This document shows positions 26,988 to 34,651 of a DNA stretch of 64,000 nt, one piece after another. The translations under genes and the position numbers were made by a program. The stretch lies in contig DDXV01000064.1 in assembly GCA_002347815.1 (NCBI GenBank), positions 4,816-68,815 of the forward strand, written 5' to 3'. Below the pieces are notes generated by a model that saw only the letters and a list, made by a program, of their open reading frames with translations, did no database searches and was not told the DNA's origin. This DNA comes from Syntrophaceae bacterium UBA2251 (GTDB taxonomy: Bacteria; Desulfobacterota; Syntrophia; Syntrophales; UBA2251). Every line of letters starts with the position of its first letter. The stretch's first letter is position 1.

Positions 26988-27447
26988 CGAAATACTCCAT
27001 CGAACTTTTCTTGAACTCCTCCACGCTGGTCAGGATCTGGATGTCGGTGATACCGGTGGCTTGCATCAGGGTGTCGAGCAGTTCCGACTGCCGGTTCTCC
27101 CGCATGTGGACCATGCTGAAGAGGGTGTATTTGCCGGCGAAGGGCGGCCGGCGTTCATAGCAGTGGGTGACGTCGGGAAAGCCGGCCAGGATGTGGCCGA
27201 CCTCGTCCGTCCGCCCGTCGGGGACGGCCCAGAGGATCAGGGCGTTGTGAACGTAGCCCGCCGGCTGGTGCCGGAGGATGGCGCCTACCTTCCGGATGAC
27301 CCCCTCGTGTTTGAGCTCCCGGACGATCCGGAGGACGTCGGCCTCGGCGAGACCCAGACGCTCGCCGATGGCGCGGAACGGGCGCTTCACCAGGGGGATG
27401 TTCTTCTGCAGGATGGCGGCGACGCCGGCCGCCCGGTCCGTCTTCAC
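26977..27447 (-). CDS. Lrp/AsnC-family siroheme decarboxylase subunit (AhbA/AhbB type)
   Basis: 156 residues from GTG 27447, chosen because AAAGGA stands about 7 bases upstream; an in-frame GTG at 27495 adds 16 residues without a site. An N-terminal winged helix (IGERLGLAEADVLRIVRELKHEGVIRKVGAIL) is followed by the AhbA/B-type domain with HNALILWAVP and FPDVTHCYERRPPFAGKYTLFSMVH. AhbA/AhbB together decarboxylate siroheme to didecarboxysiroheme in the alternative heme and heme d1 routes. Only one of the two subunits is encoded here; the other is not in the window. Overlap with hemL supports a tetrapyrrole role rather than a plain regulator. Confidence 0.82.
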   Translation of the reverse strand: MKTDRAAGVAAILQKNIPLVKRPFRAIGERLGLAEADVLRIVRELKHEGVIRKVGAILRHQPAGYVHNALILWAVPDGRTDEVGHILAGFPDVTHCYERRPPFAGKYTLFSMVHMRENRQSELLDTLMQATGITDIQILTSVEEFKKSSMEYFDEP

Positions 27448-27814
27448 GGCCGGAATCCTTTCCGGTTCCCCCGCGTTTCGACGCGCGCACGGCACGGGGC
27501 GCGGTGCGGTCCCGAAGACGCGCGCGGCGGGGAAGCCCTGCCGATCCCATAGTACGGATGCACGAGAAAATCAAGCGTTCCCGGAGCGATGAGGAGCGGG
27601 CAGCGCCGGGGGAAAAAATGCTTGACATTTTTTCTTCTTGTCGTTAGGTGTTTCCGCAAAACTACACTGGGTAGTTTTTCGAGCGGAAGCGCCCCGGCGG
27701 GCCAGCCGATTGAGGCAGGCGGTCAGGAAGGACCGGGAGAGGAGGTGAACGAAGCCGAAGGACCGGCAGGGCGGGGGGTGTTCAGGCTCACATCAAAAAA
27801 CGGGAGGACATTCA
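27448..27814. other. 367-bp divergent region between the hemL operon and atpE
   Basis: A plus-strand TTGACA at 27622-27627 precedes a T-rich tract; 17 bp later stands only TAGGTG, so the -10 is weak. It could start an atpE transcript with a leader of about 160 nt. GAGGAGGTGAACG near 27739 looks like a ribosome site, but no credible frame follows it. I see no RNA gene. Confidence 0.35.
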
Positions 27815-28186
27815 ATGAAGAGAGTCACCGTAGGAACGTTTGTCGGAATGCTGTTCGTGTTGTTGACCGCGACGCTGGCGGCGGCGGCCCAGGGTGCGGC
27901 CGCGGCGGCGCCCGTCGTGGATTACACCAAGGCCATCGTCATCGGCTGCAGTCTGCTCGCCGCCGGTCTGGCCATCAGCATGGGGACGATCGGTACGGGC
28001 GTCGGCATGGGGAACGGATTGAGCGGCGCCACCAGTGCCGTGGGAAGAAATCCGGAGGCCCAGGGGAAGGTCCTGCTGACCATGATGGTCGGTCTGGCCA
28101 TGATCGAATCTCTGGCGATCTACGCGCTCGTCATCGCGCTGGTCGTTATTTACGCCAACCCGCTGCTCAAGGTCGTGGGCGGATAG
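27815..28186 (+). CDS. atpE: ATP synthase F0 subunit c
   Basis: 123 residues, longer than the usual 70-90 because of a signal-peptide-like N terminus (VGTFVGMLFVLLTATLAAAAQ). The hairpin has the Gly-rich first helix (GTIGTGVGMG), the polar loop GRNPEAQGK and the ion-binding Glu in LAMIESLAIY. Aligned to sodium-type c subunits, the Gln of the first helix is Met and the residue after Glu-Ser is Leu, so a proton-type site is more likely, though the Ser is kept. It stands alone here, apart from atpB/atpI/atpZ. Confidence 0.93.
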   Translation: MKRVTVGTFVGMLFVLLTATLAAAAQGAAAAAPVVDYTKAIVIGCSLLAAGLAISMGTIGTGVGMGNGLSGATSAVGRNPEAQGKVLLTMMVGLAMIESLAIYALVIALVVIYANPLLKVVGG

Positions 28187-28208
28187 TCCATCGTATTCAT
28201 ATCCAATC

Positions 28209-28250
28209 GGGGAGGGGGAGCGAGCCAACGACTTCAACTCCCCTTTTTTT
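28209..28250 (+). terminator. Probable Rho-independent terminator after atpE
   Basis: GGGGAG (28215-28220, with a second copy at 28209-28214) can pair with CTCCCC at 28238-28243, directly followed by seven T. The loop is large (17 nt), so the hairpin is not ideal, but position and T run fit. Confidence 0.5.
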
Positions 28251-28295
28251 GCCCGAAAAACGGGCGCGGGGGCAGGCGAAGGGGGGAGAAACCGG

Positions 28296-28706
28296 CTAGG
28301 GGGCGGAGGGATCGGGTCTGGCGCGGAGGGCCTTTTTCTCCGACTGGCGGTGCTTGGCCTCCAGGGTCTTCTCCTGGGCGCGGCGGGAACGGCGGCGCTT
28401 CTGCCGGCGGATCTTTTCCTCGCGCTGTCTCGCGGCCTCCACCCGGCCGGTCTGGAGCCGTTCGATCCGGTCCAGGAGCAGACGCCGGGCGAGGAACCGG
28501 TTCTGCGCCTGGGAGCGCTCCTGCTGGCACTTGACGGAGAGCCCCGTCGGCTTGTGGACGAGGTGCACGCAGGTGGACGTCTTGTTGACGTTCTGACCCC
28601 CGGGGCCGGAGGAGCGGATAAAGGATTCCGCCAGCTCGTCCTCGGTGACGCCGAGGCGCGCCATGCGGTCGCGCAGGGCCTGTTCTTTTTCCGGTGAGAT
28701 CGCCAT
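28296..28706 (-). CDS. RF-1-domain peptide-chain-release-factor-like protein (ArfB-like)
   Basis: 136 residues. SSGPGGQNVNKTSTCVHLVH carries the GGQ motif that triggers peptidyl-tRNA hydrolysis, and a long Arg/Lys-rich C-terminal tail (RRQKRRRSRRAQEK) follows. No codon-recognition domains are present, as in ArfB and other small ribosome-rescue factors. It is the last gene of the leftward kor-ACT run, 56 bp after the ACT gene; a functional link with it is not apparent. Confidence 0.85.
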   Translation of the reverse strand: MAISPEKEQALRDRMARLGVTEDELAESFIRSSGPGGQNVNKTSTCVHLVHKPTGLSVKCQQERSQAQNRFLARRLLLDRIERLQTGRVEAARQREEKIRRQKRRRSRRAQEKTLEAKHRQSEKKALRARPDPSAP

Positions 28707-28762
28707 GGGACGAAAGCGGGTCCGGGGCCCAAACCCCCGGGATTTCAGACCCCGCCCGACCG

Positions 28763-29191
28763 TCAGAGGGAGTAGATCTCGTCCTCGATCAGGCGGATCC
28801 AGTTGCGCTGGAGGACCTTGCGGGCTTCGTCGAGGTTGTCCACCCCGAGGATGACGATCGTCTCCTGACCCAGGCGGTTGATCGTCGTGTAGAGGTAGTG
28901 GATGTTGACGTCCGCCTTGGAGAGGGGCTTCAGGATGGCGTTCATCCCGCCCGGATGCAGCGGCACCTCCGCCGCGAGGACGGGGCTGACCTCGAAGTTG
29001 AAGCCGAAGCTCTTCAGGACCGCCGCCGCCCGGTCCGGGTCGTTGACAACGAGCCGGACGGTGCTCTGCTGCTCGGCGCTCGCCGCCAGCACGGCCTTGT
29101 ACGTGATGTCCTCGTTGTCCAGGATATTGGAAAGCCGGGCCAGGGTGCCCGGTGTGTTGTCCAGGAGGACGGAAATCTGTTTCACTGGCAT
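28763..29191 (-). CDS. Tandem ACT-domain protein
   Basis: 142 residues made of two ACT folds: residues 1-70 (KQISVLLDNTPGTLARLSNIL, STVRLVVNDPDRA) and 71-142 (VPLHPGGMNAILKPLSKADVNIHYLYT, ETIVILGVDN). No catalytic domain is present, so it likely senses an amino acid. Similar proteins are often found with 2-oxoacid:ferredoxin oxidoreductases. It lies 43 bp after korC, which suggests amino-acid feedback on this enzyme or its expression. Confidence 0.82.
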   Translation of the reverse strand: MPVKQISVLLDNTPGTLARLSNILDNEDITYKAVLAASAEQQSTVRLVVNDPDRAAAVLKSFGFNFEVSPVLAAEVPLHPGGMNAILKPLSKADVNIHYLYTTINRLGQETIVILGVDNLDEARKVLQRNWIRLIEDEIYSL

Positions 29192-29234
29192 CTGCGGTCA
29201 ACTCCTTCGAAATTTACTTCACGCCTTATTTACT

Positions 29235-29774
29235 TCACGCCTTGAGAAAATCGTAGCCGGCCGAGAAGGCCTTCCGGTTGATCTCGACGACCGCCTTCTT
29301 CTTGCTCCCCATGACGGTCTCCAGGCTCTTCAGGTAGATCTCGGGCTTCACGAGGCTTGTCCGTTTCAGAAAGGCCCCCATCATGACGGTGTTGAACGCC
29401 CGGGCGTTTCCCAGTTCCTCGGCGATGTCGCTCGCCGGAATGGCGAAGACCTCCATGTCCTGACGGCTGGGGCGGGCGCTGATGATGGAGGAATTGAGGA
29501 ACAGGAGGCCGCCGGCGGCGATCCGGTTCTGGAACGTGTATAGGGAGGGCGTGTTCAGGACCACGAGGTAGTCCGGCTCCGACGCGATCGGCGAGGCGAT
29601 CTCCTCGTCCCCCACGGCGACCGTGCAGTTGGCCGTGCCGCCGCGGACCTCCGCGCCATAGGCGGGCAGGTAGGTCACCTCGTAGCCCTCGCTCATGGCG
29701 CCGTGGGCGAAGCTGTAGCCCATCATGAGGACGCCCTGGCCGCCGAATCCGGAAAAGATGGTCTTAACGATCAT
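29235..29774 (-). CDS. korC: 2-oxoacid:ferredoxin oxidoreductase gamma subunit
   Basis: 179 residues, with N-terminal FSGFGGQGVLMMG and AYGAEVRGGTANCTVAV, the signature of the gamma domain that helps bind CoA. Its ATG lies 11 bases inside the end of korB, so the two are translationally coupled. Together with the alpha and beta subunits and the ferredoxin it oxidises a 2-oxoacid with CoA to acyl-CoA, CO2 and reduced ferredoxin, or runs in reverse for reductive carboxylation. Confidence 0.9.
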   Translation of the reverse strand: MIVKTIFSGFGGQGVLMMGYSFAHGAMSEGYEVTYLPAYGAEVRGGTANCTVAVGDEEIASPIASEPDYLVVLNTPSLYTFQNRIAAGGLLFLNSSIISARPSRQDMEVFAIPASDIAEELGNARAFNTVMMGAFLKRTSLVKPEIYLKSLETVMGSKKKAVVEINRKAFSAGYDFLKA

Positions 29775-30543
29775 GGCCCGCGCCCTCCTTTCCGGCCGCT
29801 TCCGCCGGCGTATCCTTGATGACCCCGATCGGGAACTGCTTGCTCATGACGTCGTCGATCCATCGGCAGGCGTCGATGGGGGACATCTTCCAGTTCGTCG
29901 GACAGGGGGAGAGGATCTCGATCAGCGAGAAGCCCCGGCCGTCCAACTGGTACTGGAAGGCCTTTTTGATGGCGCGCTTGGTCTTGACGATATTGGCCGG
30001 CGAGTTCACGGTGCAGCGTTCGATGTAGGCCGTGCCGGGCAGCATGGCCAGGATCTCGCTGATCTGGACGGGGTAGCCGTCCAGGACGGCGTTGCGTCCC
30101 GGGGGCGAGGTCGTCGATTTCTGATCGAGGAGGGTGGTGGGGGCCATCTGGCCGCCCGTCATCCCGTAGACGGCGTTGTTCATGAAGATGATCGTGAAGT
30201 TCTCGCCCCGGTTGGCGGCGTGGAACGTCTCCGCGATGCCGATGGCAGCGAGATCGCCGTCCCCCTGGTACGAGAAGACGAGGCACTCCGGACGGACGCG
30301 CTTGATGCCCGTCGCCACGGCCGGTCCCCGGCCGTGCATGGCCTCGATCATGTCCACGTCGAAGTAGTTGTAGGCGAGCACGGCGCAGCCCGCCGGCGGC
30401 ACGCCGATGGTGGTGCCGCGGACGCCCAGCTCGTCGATGATCTCGGCGATGACCCGGTGGGCGATGCTGTGGCCGCACCCCGGGCAATAGTGAAAGACGA
30501 ATTTCTTTCTCAACGATTCCGGTCTGCTGAAAACCTTTTTCAT
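29764..30543 (-). CDS. korB: 2-oxoacid:ferredoxin oxidoreductase beta subunit (TPP-binding)
   Basis: 259 residues. An N-terminal YCPGCGHSIAHR, the TPP/Mg site GDGDLAAIGIAE followed by NNAVYGMTGGQ, and TNWKMSPIDACRWI near the C terminus. The last two segments fit 2-oxoglutarate/branched-chain-type enzymes better than pyruvate oxidoreductase, which is fused in most bacteria. It is 27 bp after korA and overlaps korC. The exact 2-oxoacid cannot be fixed from sequence alone. Confidence 0.9.
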   Translation of the reverse strand: MKKVFSRPESLRKKFVFHYCPGCGHSIAHRVIAEIIDELGVRGTTIGVPPAGCAVLAYNYFDVDMIEAMHGRGPAVATGIKRVRPECLVFSYQGDGDLAAIGIAETFHAANRGENFTIIFMNNAVYGMTGGQMAPTTLLDQKSTTSPPGRNAVLDGYPVQISEILAMLPGTAYIERCTVNSPANIVKTKRAIKKAFQYQLDGRGFSLIEILSPCPTNWKMSPIDACRWIDDVMSKQFPIGVIKDTPAEAAGKEGAGHDR

Positions 30544-30569
30544 TGCGGTCCTTTTCTCTCGAAGTTCCC

Positions 30570-31631
30570 TTACCGGTCGCGCCGGTATTGACGGACGATC
30601 ACGTTGGCCAGTTCCACCGGCGTGGGGACCACGCCGCCCGGACGACCGTGGAAGGCGATGTCCGCGTATCCCTGCAGGGCCAGGCGGACGTCCTCCAGCA
30701 TCTGCCCCGTGCTCATCTCGAAGACGAAGAATTTCTTCCGGGTGCCCGCCAGCCGCCTCAGCTCCTCGGTGGGGAACGGCCAGAGGCTGATCGGGCGGAA
30801 GAGGCCGGCCTTGATCCCGTGGTCGCCCAGGCGCTTGATGGCCCCTTTGGCGACGCGTGCCGCGGTGCCGTACGCCACGATGACGATGTCGGCTTCATCC
30901 GTGTTAAAGATCTCGCAGCGGGTTTCCTTGGCCGCGATCACCCGGTATTTCCGGTCGAGCTTCCAGTTGTGCTCCTCCATGTCGAGGGGGTCGAGGATCA
31001 GGCCCTTGATGGTCTTGGCCTTGCCCGTGCCCGCGCCCTTAAGGACGTAATCCGCGCTGTACTGCCGGGGCTTGGGTTCCTTGAAGACCACCGGCTCCAT
31101 CATCTGGCCGATCATGCCGTCGGCGAGCAGGACCACGGGAATGCGATAGCGGTCGGCGAGATCGAAGGCGTCCATCGTGAGATCCGCCAACTCCTGGCAG
31201 GTCCCCGGCGCCAGCACGATCGTCCGGTAGTCCCCGTGACCGCCGCCCCGCGTGGCCTGGAAATAGTCGCCCTGGGAGGGGCGGATGTTCCCCAGGCCCG
31301 GTCCGCCGCGCATCATGTTGACGATGACGCCGGGCAGCTCCTGGGCGGCCATGGACGAGATGCCCTCCTGCTTGAGGGAGATCCCGGGACCGGAGGAGGA
31401 GGTCATGGCCCTCGCCCCCGCGCTGGCGGCGCCGGCCACCATGTTGATGGCCGCGATTTCACTTTCCGACTGGATGAAAACGCCCCCCTCCACCTTGCGG
31501 AGGTTCTCCGCCATGTACTCGGGGATCTCGTTCTGCGGCGTGATCGGGTAGCCCGCGTAAAACCGGCATCCGGCCCGGATCGCGGCCTCGCCGATGATTC
31601 TGTTTCCCTGCATCAATACCTTGCTATTCAC
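30570..31631 (-). CDS. korA: 2-oxoacid:ferredoxin oxidoreductase alpha subunit
   Basis: 353 residues from GTG 31631. The GTG is preferred because CGAGGT lies 6-8 bases upstream and it gives the family-like start MNSKVLMQGN; ATG 31613 is the alternative. Key segments: AGCRFYAGYPITPQNEI, QSESEIAAINMVAGAASAGARAMTSSSGPG, RGGPGLGNIRPSQGDY and a C-terminal transketolase-like domain (IVVAYGTAARVAKGAI). It overlaps the ferredoxin stop by 8 bases. Confidence 0.92.
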   Translation of the reverse strand: MNSKVLMQGNRIIGEAAIRAGCRFYAGYPITPQNEIPEYMAENLRKVEGGVFIQSESEIAAINMVAGAASAGARAMTSSSGPGISLKQEGISSMAAQELPGVIVNMMRGGPGLGNIRPSQGDYFQATRGGGHGDYRTIVLAPGTCQELADLTMDAFDLADRYRIPVVLLADGMIGQMMEPVVFKEPKPRQYSADYVLKGAGTGKAKTIKGLILDPLDMEEHNWKLDRKYRVIAAKETRCEIFNTDEADIVIVAYGTAARVAKGAIKRLGDHGIKAGLFRPISLWPFPTEELRRLAGTRKKFFVFEMSTGQMLEDVRLALQGYADIAFHGRPGGVVPTPVELANVIVRQYRRDR

Positions 31632-31836
31632 GGTAAACCTCGATGGCGATTTCCGGACAGGTGATGGCGCACAGGGCGCACCCCGTGCACTTGCCGTCGT
31701 CCTGGAAGCAGACGGGCCGGTAGCCCTTGGAGTTGTATTCCTTCCCGGCGACGATATTTGCGTGTTTGCATGCAAAGACGCACAGATGGCACTCCTTGCA
31801 CAACTCCTTGTCAATGGTGATCTTTCCCTTCGGCAC
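31624..31836 (-). CDS. korD: 2[4Fe-4S] ferredoxin subunit of the 2-oxoacid oxidoreductase
   Basis: 70 residues from GTG 31836, chosen for GAGGAG six bases upstream; the ATG at 31863 has no site. Two CX2CX2CX3C clusters are present: CKECHLCVFAC and CTGCALCAITCPE. It is the delta-type electron-transfer subunit and the first gene of the leftward kor operon, overlapping korA. GTG starts in both first genes suggest modest translation tuned by coupling. Confidence 0.9.
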   Translation of the reverse strand: MPKGKITIDKELCKECHLCVFACKHANIVAGKEYNSKGYRPVCFQDDGKCTGCALCAITCPEIAIEVYRE

Positions 31837-31929
31837 GGTCGCTCCTCGATGCGGTTCCTTCATTCACGGTCGCTGCCGCGACGGCGATTCCATAGCACGG
31901 GCGGCAGTAAAGATCAACTAAAGCCTGCG

Positions 31930-31958
31930 CTTATCGCGCAACTTGCCCGCAAAGTCAA
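31930..31958 (-). promoter_or_regulatory. Candidate sigma70-type promoter of the kor operon
   Basis: On the minus strand TTGACT (31958-31953), a 17-bp spacer and GATAAG (31935-31930) lie about 95 bp before the ferredoxin GTG. Confidence 0.4.
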
Positions 31959-32083
31959 GTGCGAAAAGCAGAAACATACCGTCCATGCGTCATTCATACG
32001 CAGGCGGGAACCCCGTATTCCGAGGCACACGATAGATTTACGCCGACGCGGTAATGACGGGCGACTGCGGCCGCGACAGGGAG

Positions 32084-32109
32084 GGGCGCTTTCGAAGCGC
32101 CCGTTTTTT
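32084..32109 (+). terminator. Hairpin with T run at the end of the NusG-like gene
   Basis: GGGCGCTT-TCG-AAGCGCCC followed by GTTTTTT has intrinsic-terminator form on the plus strand. On the minus strand, the direction of the genes here, the stem follows the stop codon but is preceded by A rather than followed by T. It may be a stabilising 3' hairpin or a block to antisense transcription. Confidence 0.35.
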
Positions 32110-32611
32110 ACAGGCGGGCGATCTGGAAGCCCTCGAGGCGGATGGCGACGGAGCGCTGCAGGAGCTCGATGGAGACGACGAAGACCTCCTTCTCGAAGTC
32201 CGTCTTGAGGACGACGCCCTCGATCCCGGCGAAGGGACCGTCGGTGATGCGGGCCGGCTCGCCGACCTTGGGGTACTGAAAATGCTGCACCTCCACGCGG
32301 GAAGCGACGATGCGCTGAATGGCGTCGATCTTCTCGTCGGGGACCGGGATCGGGTTGGGGTGATGGGGGGCGCCGAGCAGGGCGACGACGCCGAAGGTCT
32401 TCAGGACGTTGAGCTTCGTCTGGTTGTCCAGTGACATCAGCTCGATGAAGAGATACCCGGGAAACATGGGAAGCCGGATTTTTTTCCGGCGATCCTTGCG
32501 CCGGCTCCAAACCTCGATCTTGGGGAGAAAGGCGTTGAACCCCTTTTGGGACAGACCGAGATGCACGCGGTCTTCGTGGCGGCTGCGCGTATGGAGGGCG
32601 TACCAGGGCAC
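32108..32611 (-). CDS. NusG paralogue (RfaH/UpxY/LoaP-like antiterminator)
   Basis: 167 residues: an N-terminal NGN domain (WYALHTRSRHEDRV, FPGYLFIELM) and a C-terminal KOW domain (GEPARITDGPFAGIEGVVLK). Starts at GTG 32611 with AGGT upstream. Housekeeping nusG sits with secE and rplK in most genomes, whereas this copy stands alone between ribD and the kor operon. That suggests a specialised factor that helps RNA polymerase through long operons such as the polysaccharide genes in this window. The target is an inference. Confidence 0.85.
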   Translation of the reverse strand: MPWYALHTRSRHEDRVHLGLSQKGFNAFLPKIEVWSRRKDRRKKIRLPMFPGYLFIELMSLDNQTKLNVLKTFGVVALLGAPHHPNPIPVPDEKIDAIQRIVASRVEVQHFQYPKVGEPARITDGPFAGIEGVVLKTDFEKEVFVVSIELLQRSVAIRLEGFQIARL

Positions 32612-32667
32612 GACGGGAAACCTGCTTTCCGGCCGCGGGATATTTCGGGCAAGCGGCCAATCAAGAT

Positions 32668-33774
32668 CTATACCGGTTGCGGATTTTTTTCAACGGTGAA
32701 CTCGAAGATGGTGTCCCGCCCCCGGCGCCGCAGGCGGCGGGGCGTCAGGAGCAGGGCCTGGTCCATCCGGTCGAGTCCCAGGTCGCCGACCGCCTCCGTG
32801 CCGCGGCCGATGATCTTCGGGGCGACCACGACGACGAGACGGTCGGCCAGCCGCGCCGCGAGCACCCGGGTGATGACCTCGGCCCCCCCCTCGATCAGGA
32901 CCGACGAAATCCGGCGCTCCCCGAGCAGGCCGAGGAGGTGCGGAAGGCTCACGCGGCCCGTCCCGTCCGGGGGGACCGTGAGGACCTCGACGCCCGCCCG
33001 CTCCAGGCGCCGCCGCTTTTCCGGATCGGCGTCCCCGAGCGTCGCGATCAGCGTCCGCGCGTCGCCCCGGGCGGACAGAACGCGGGACGAAGGCGGCACC
33101 CGCAGGGTCGAATCCAGGATCACGCGCAGGGGATTGCGCCCCCGGACGTGGCGGACGGTCAGCTCCGGATCGTCGTTGATCACGGTGCCGACGCCCACCA
33201 GGATCGCGTCGTGGGTGCTCCGCAGTTCGTGGGCGAAGCGCAGGGAGGGAGGCGAACTGATCCAGCGGGAGTGGCCGGTCCGGGTGGCGATCCGCCCGTC
33301 CAGGGTTTGGGCGAACTTCAGGGTGACGAAGGGACGTCCCGTTCGCATAAAGGTGAAAAAGCGCTCGTTGAGCGCGAGACACGACGCCTCGAGGACGCCG
33401 ACTTTCGTCTCGATCCCGTGGGCCCCGAGGGCCGCGATCCCCCGGCCGGAGACCAGCGGGTTGGGGTCGGTCGTGCCGACGATCACCCGCGCCGGCCGGA
33501 TGGCGATCAGGCGCTCCACGCAGGGCGGCGTCCGGCCCTGGTGGCAGCAGGGCTCGAGGGTGACGTAAAACTGGGCGCCGGACGGGTCTTCGACGGCGCG
33601 TTCGATCGCGTTGACCTCGGCGTGGTTCTCGCCGCAGCAGGCGTGGAACCCCTCGCCGATGATCCGGCCGTTCTTCACGATGACCGCCCCCACCATCGGG
33701 TTGGGGCTGACCCGGCGCTCGCCCCCGCGGGCCAGTCGCAGGGCGCGCCGCATGTAGAATTCGTCCGTTTTCAC
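32668..33774 (-). CDS. ribD: Riboflavin biosynthesis deaminase/reductase
   Basis: 368 residues from GTG 33774, preferred because GGGAGG stands six bases upstream and the protein then begins MKTDEFYMRRAL like the family; ATG 33804 lacks a site. The N-terminal zinc deaminase domain has SPNPMVGAVIV, HAEVNAI and PCCHQGRTPPC. The C-terminal reductase domain has FVTLKFAQTLDGRIA, DAILVGVGTVINDDPELTVR and SVLIEGGAEV. It performs the second and third steps of riboflavin synthesis from GTP. No other rib gene or FMN riboswitch is visible next to it. Confidence 0.95.
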   Translation of the reverse strand: MKTDEFYMRRALRLARGGERRVSPNPMVGAVIVKNGRIIGEGFHACCGENHAEVNAIERAVEDPSGAQFYVTLEPCCHQGRTPPCVERLIAIRPARVIVGTTDPNPLVSGRGIAALGAHGIETKVGVLEASCLALNERFFTFMRTGRPFVTLKFAQTLDGRIATRTGHSRWISSPPSLRFAHELRSTHDAILVGVGTVINDDPELTVRHVRGRNPLRVILDSTLRVPPSSRVLSARGDARTLIATLGDADPEKRRRLERAGVEVLTVPPDGTGRVSLPHLLGLLGERRISSVLIEGGAEVITRVLAARLADRLVVVVAPKIIGRGTEAVGDLGLDRMDQALLLTPRRLRRRGRDTIFEFTVEKNPQPV

Positions 33775-34066
33775 GACCGCCTCCCTCTTGCCTTCATTTT
33801 TCATGACGGGGACGCCCGCTCCGAAACATTTTCCAGGCGCGCCTTCGGGGTCGGGATTCCCGGCCCTTCATACCATGGTTCCGGTGATATTTCGAAAGGG
33901 AAAATGACCGGGACGAGGGCGGCGGCGGACGCACGCGTCATTTCCTGTTGCGCTGAGCGGCGATATGCGATACAGACAAATCGTTCGATCGCAATTCATG
34001 CCTGCATCAGGGAGCCGCGATGAAGGGAGTCGTTCGGTTCTCCCTGGCCGGATACGGGAGGGTTTC

Positions 34067-34522
34067 ATGATCGAGGGTGTGCACGTCAAGCAGTTGAAGG
34101 TGATCGCCGATGAGCGGGGGCGCCTCATGGAGATCCTGCGCGCCGACGACGCGTTCTTCGAGGGATTCGGCCAGGTCTACATGACCACGGCCTACCCCGG
34201 CGTGGTCAAGGGCTGGCACTACCACAAGAAGCAATCCGACAACATGGCCGTCGTCAGGGGGATGATGAAGATCGTCCTGTACGACGGCCGCGGGGACTCG
34301 CCGACCCGGGGGGAGATCAACGCCTTCTTCGCCGGGGAGCACAACCCCATCCTCATCCACATCCCGCCTTACGTCCATCACGGCTTCAAGTGCATCTCGC
34401 CGGACGAGGCCATTGTCGTCAACACGCCGACGGAGGTCTACCGGTACGAGGAACCGGACGAGTTCCGCGTCGACCCCCACGTCAACGACATCCCCTACGA
34501 CTGGGACCGCAAGGATGGCTGA
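34067..34522 (+). CDS. RmlC-like dTDP-4-dehydrorhamnose 3,5-epimerase family protein
   Basis: 151 residues from ATG 34067 with GGGAGG upstream; the longer frame to 33965 has no site. Cupin fold with KGWHYHKKQSDNMAVVRG and HIPPYVHHGFKCIS. RmlC itself has a conserved catalytic His-Asp pair; the His of GWHYHKKQ is kept here. This shorter (150-residue) branch is found in many polysaccharide loci, where it epimerises keto-deoxysugar nucleotides. It stands next to, but not within, the pilin genes. Confidence 0.8.
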   Translation: MIEGVHVKQLKVIADERGRLMEILRADDAFFEGFGQVYMTTAYPGVVKGWHYHKKQSDNMAVVRGMMKIVLYDGRGDSPTRGEINAFFAGEHNPILIHIPPYVHHGFKCISPDEAIVVNTPTEVYRYEEPDEFRVDPHVNDIPYDWDRKDG

Positions 34523-34651
34523 GGGGAGAGCCGTGTCGATCCCGCGGAAACGGGAGCCCGGATTTTCCGGCCGCCGCCGGATTCACGCCTGCCCGGGACA
34601 TGAGGAGGGGCCCCATTCGAGGGGGTTGCGGGCCGGGGAAAGGAGAGGGCC

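Noticed and set aside
27496..27600. A longer Lrp-type decarboxylase starting further upstream
   Set aside because: The added residues are Arg-rich and without a ribosome site; GTG 27447 has AAAGGA at good spacing.
27815..28186. Sodium-type ATP synthase c subunit
   Set aside because: Although Glu-Ser is present, the first-helix Gln and the last ligand position are hydrophobic, so the full sodium site is absent.
34523..34640. Another GGATTCC-type repeat before pilD
   Set aside because: The region has CCCGGATTTTCCGG and CCGGATTCACG, but the arms do not line up well with the copies at 58-63 kb, so I do not count it.
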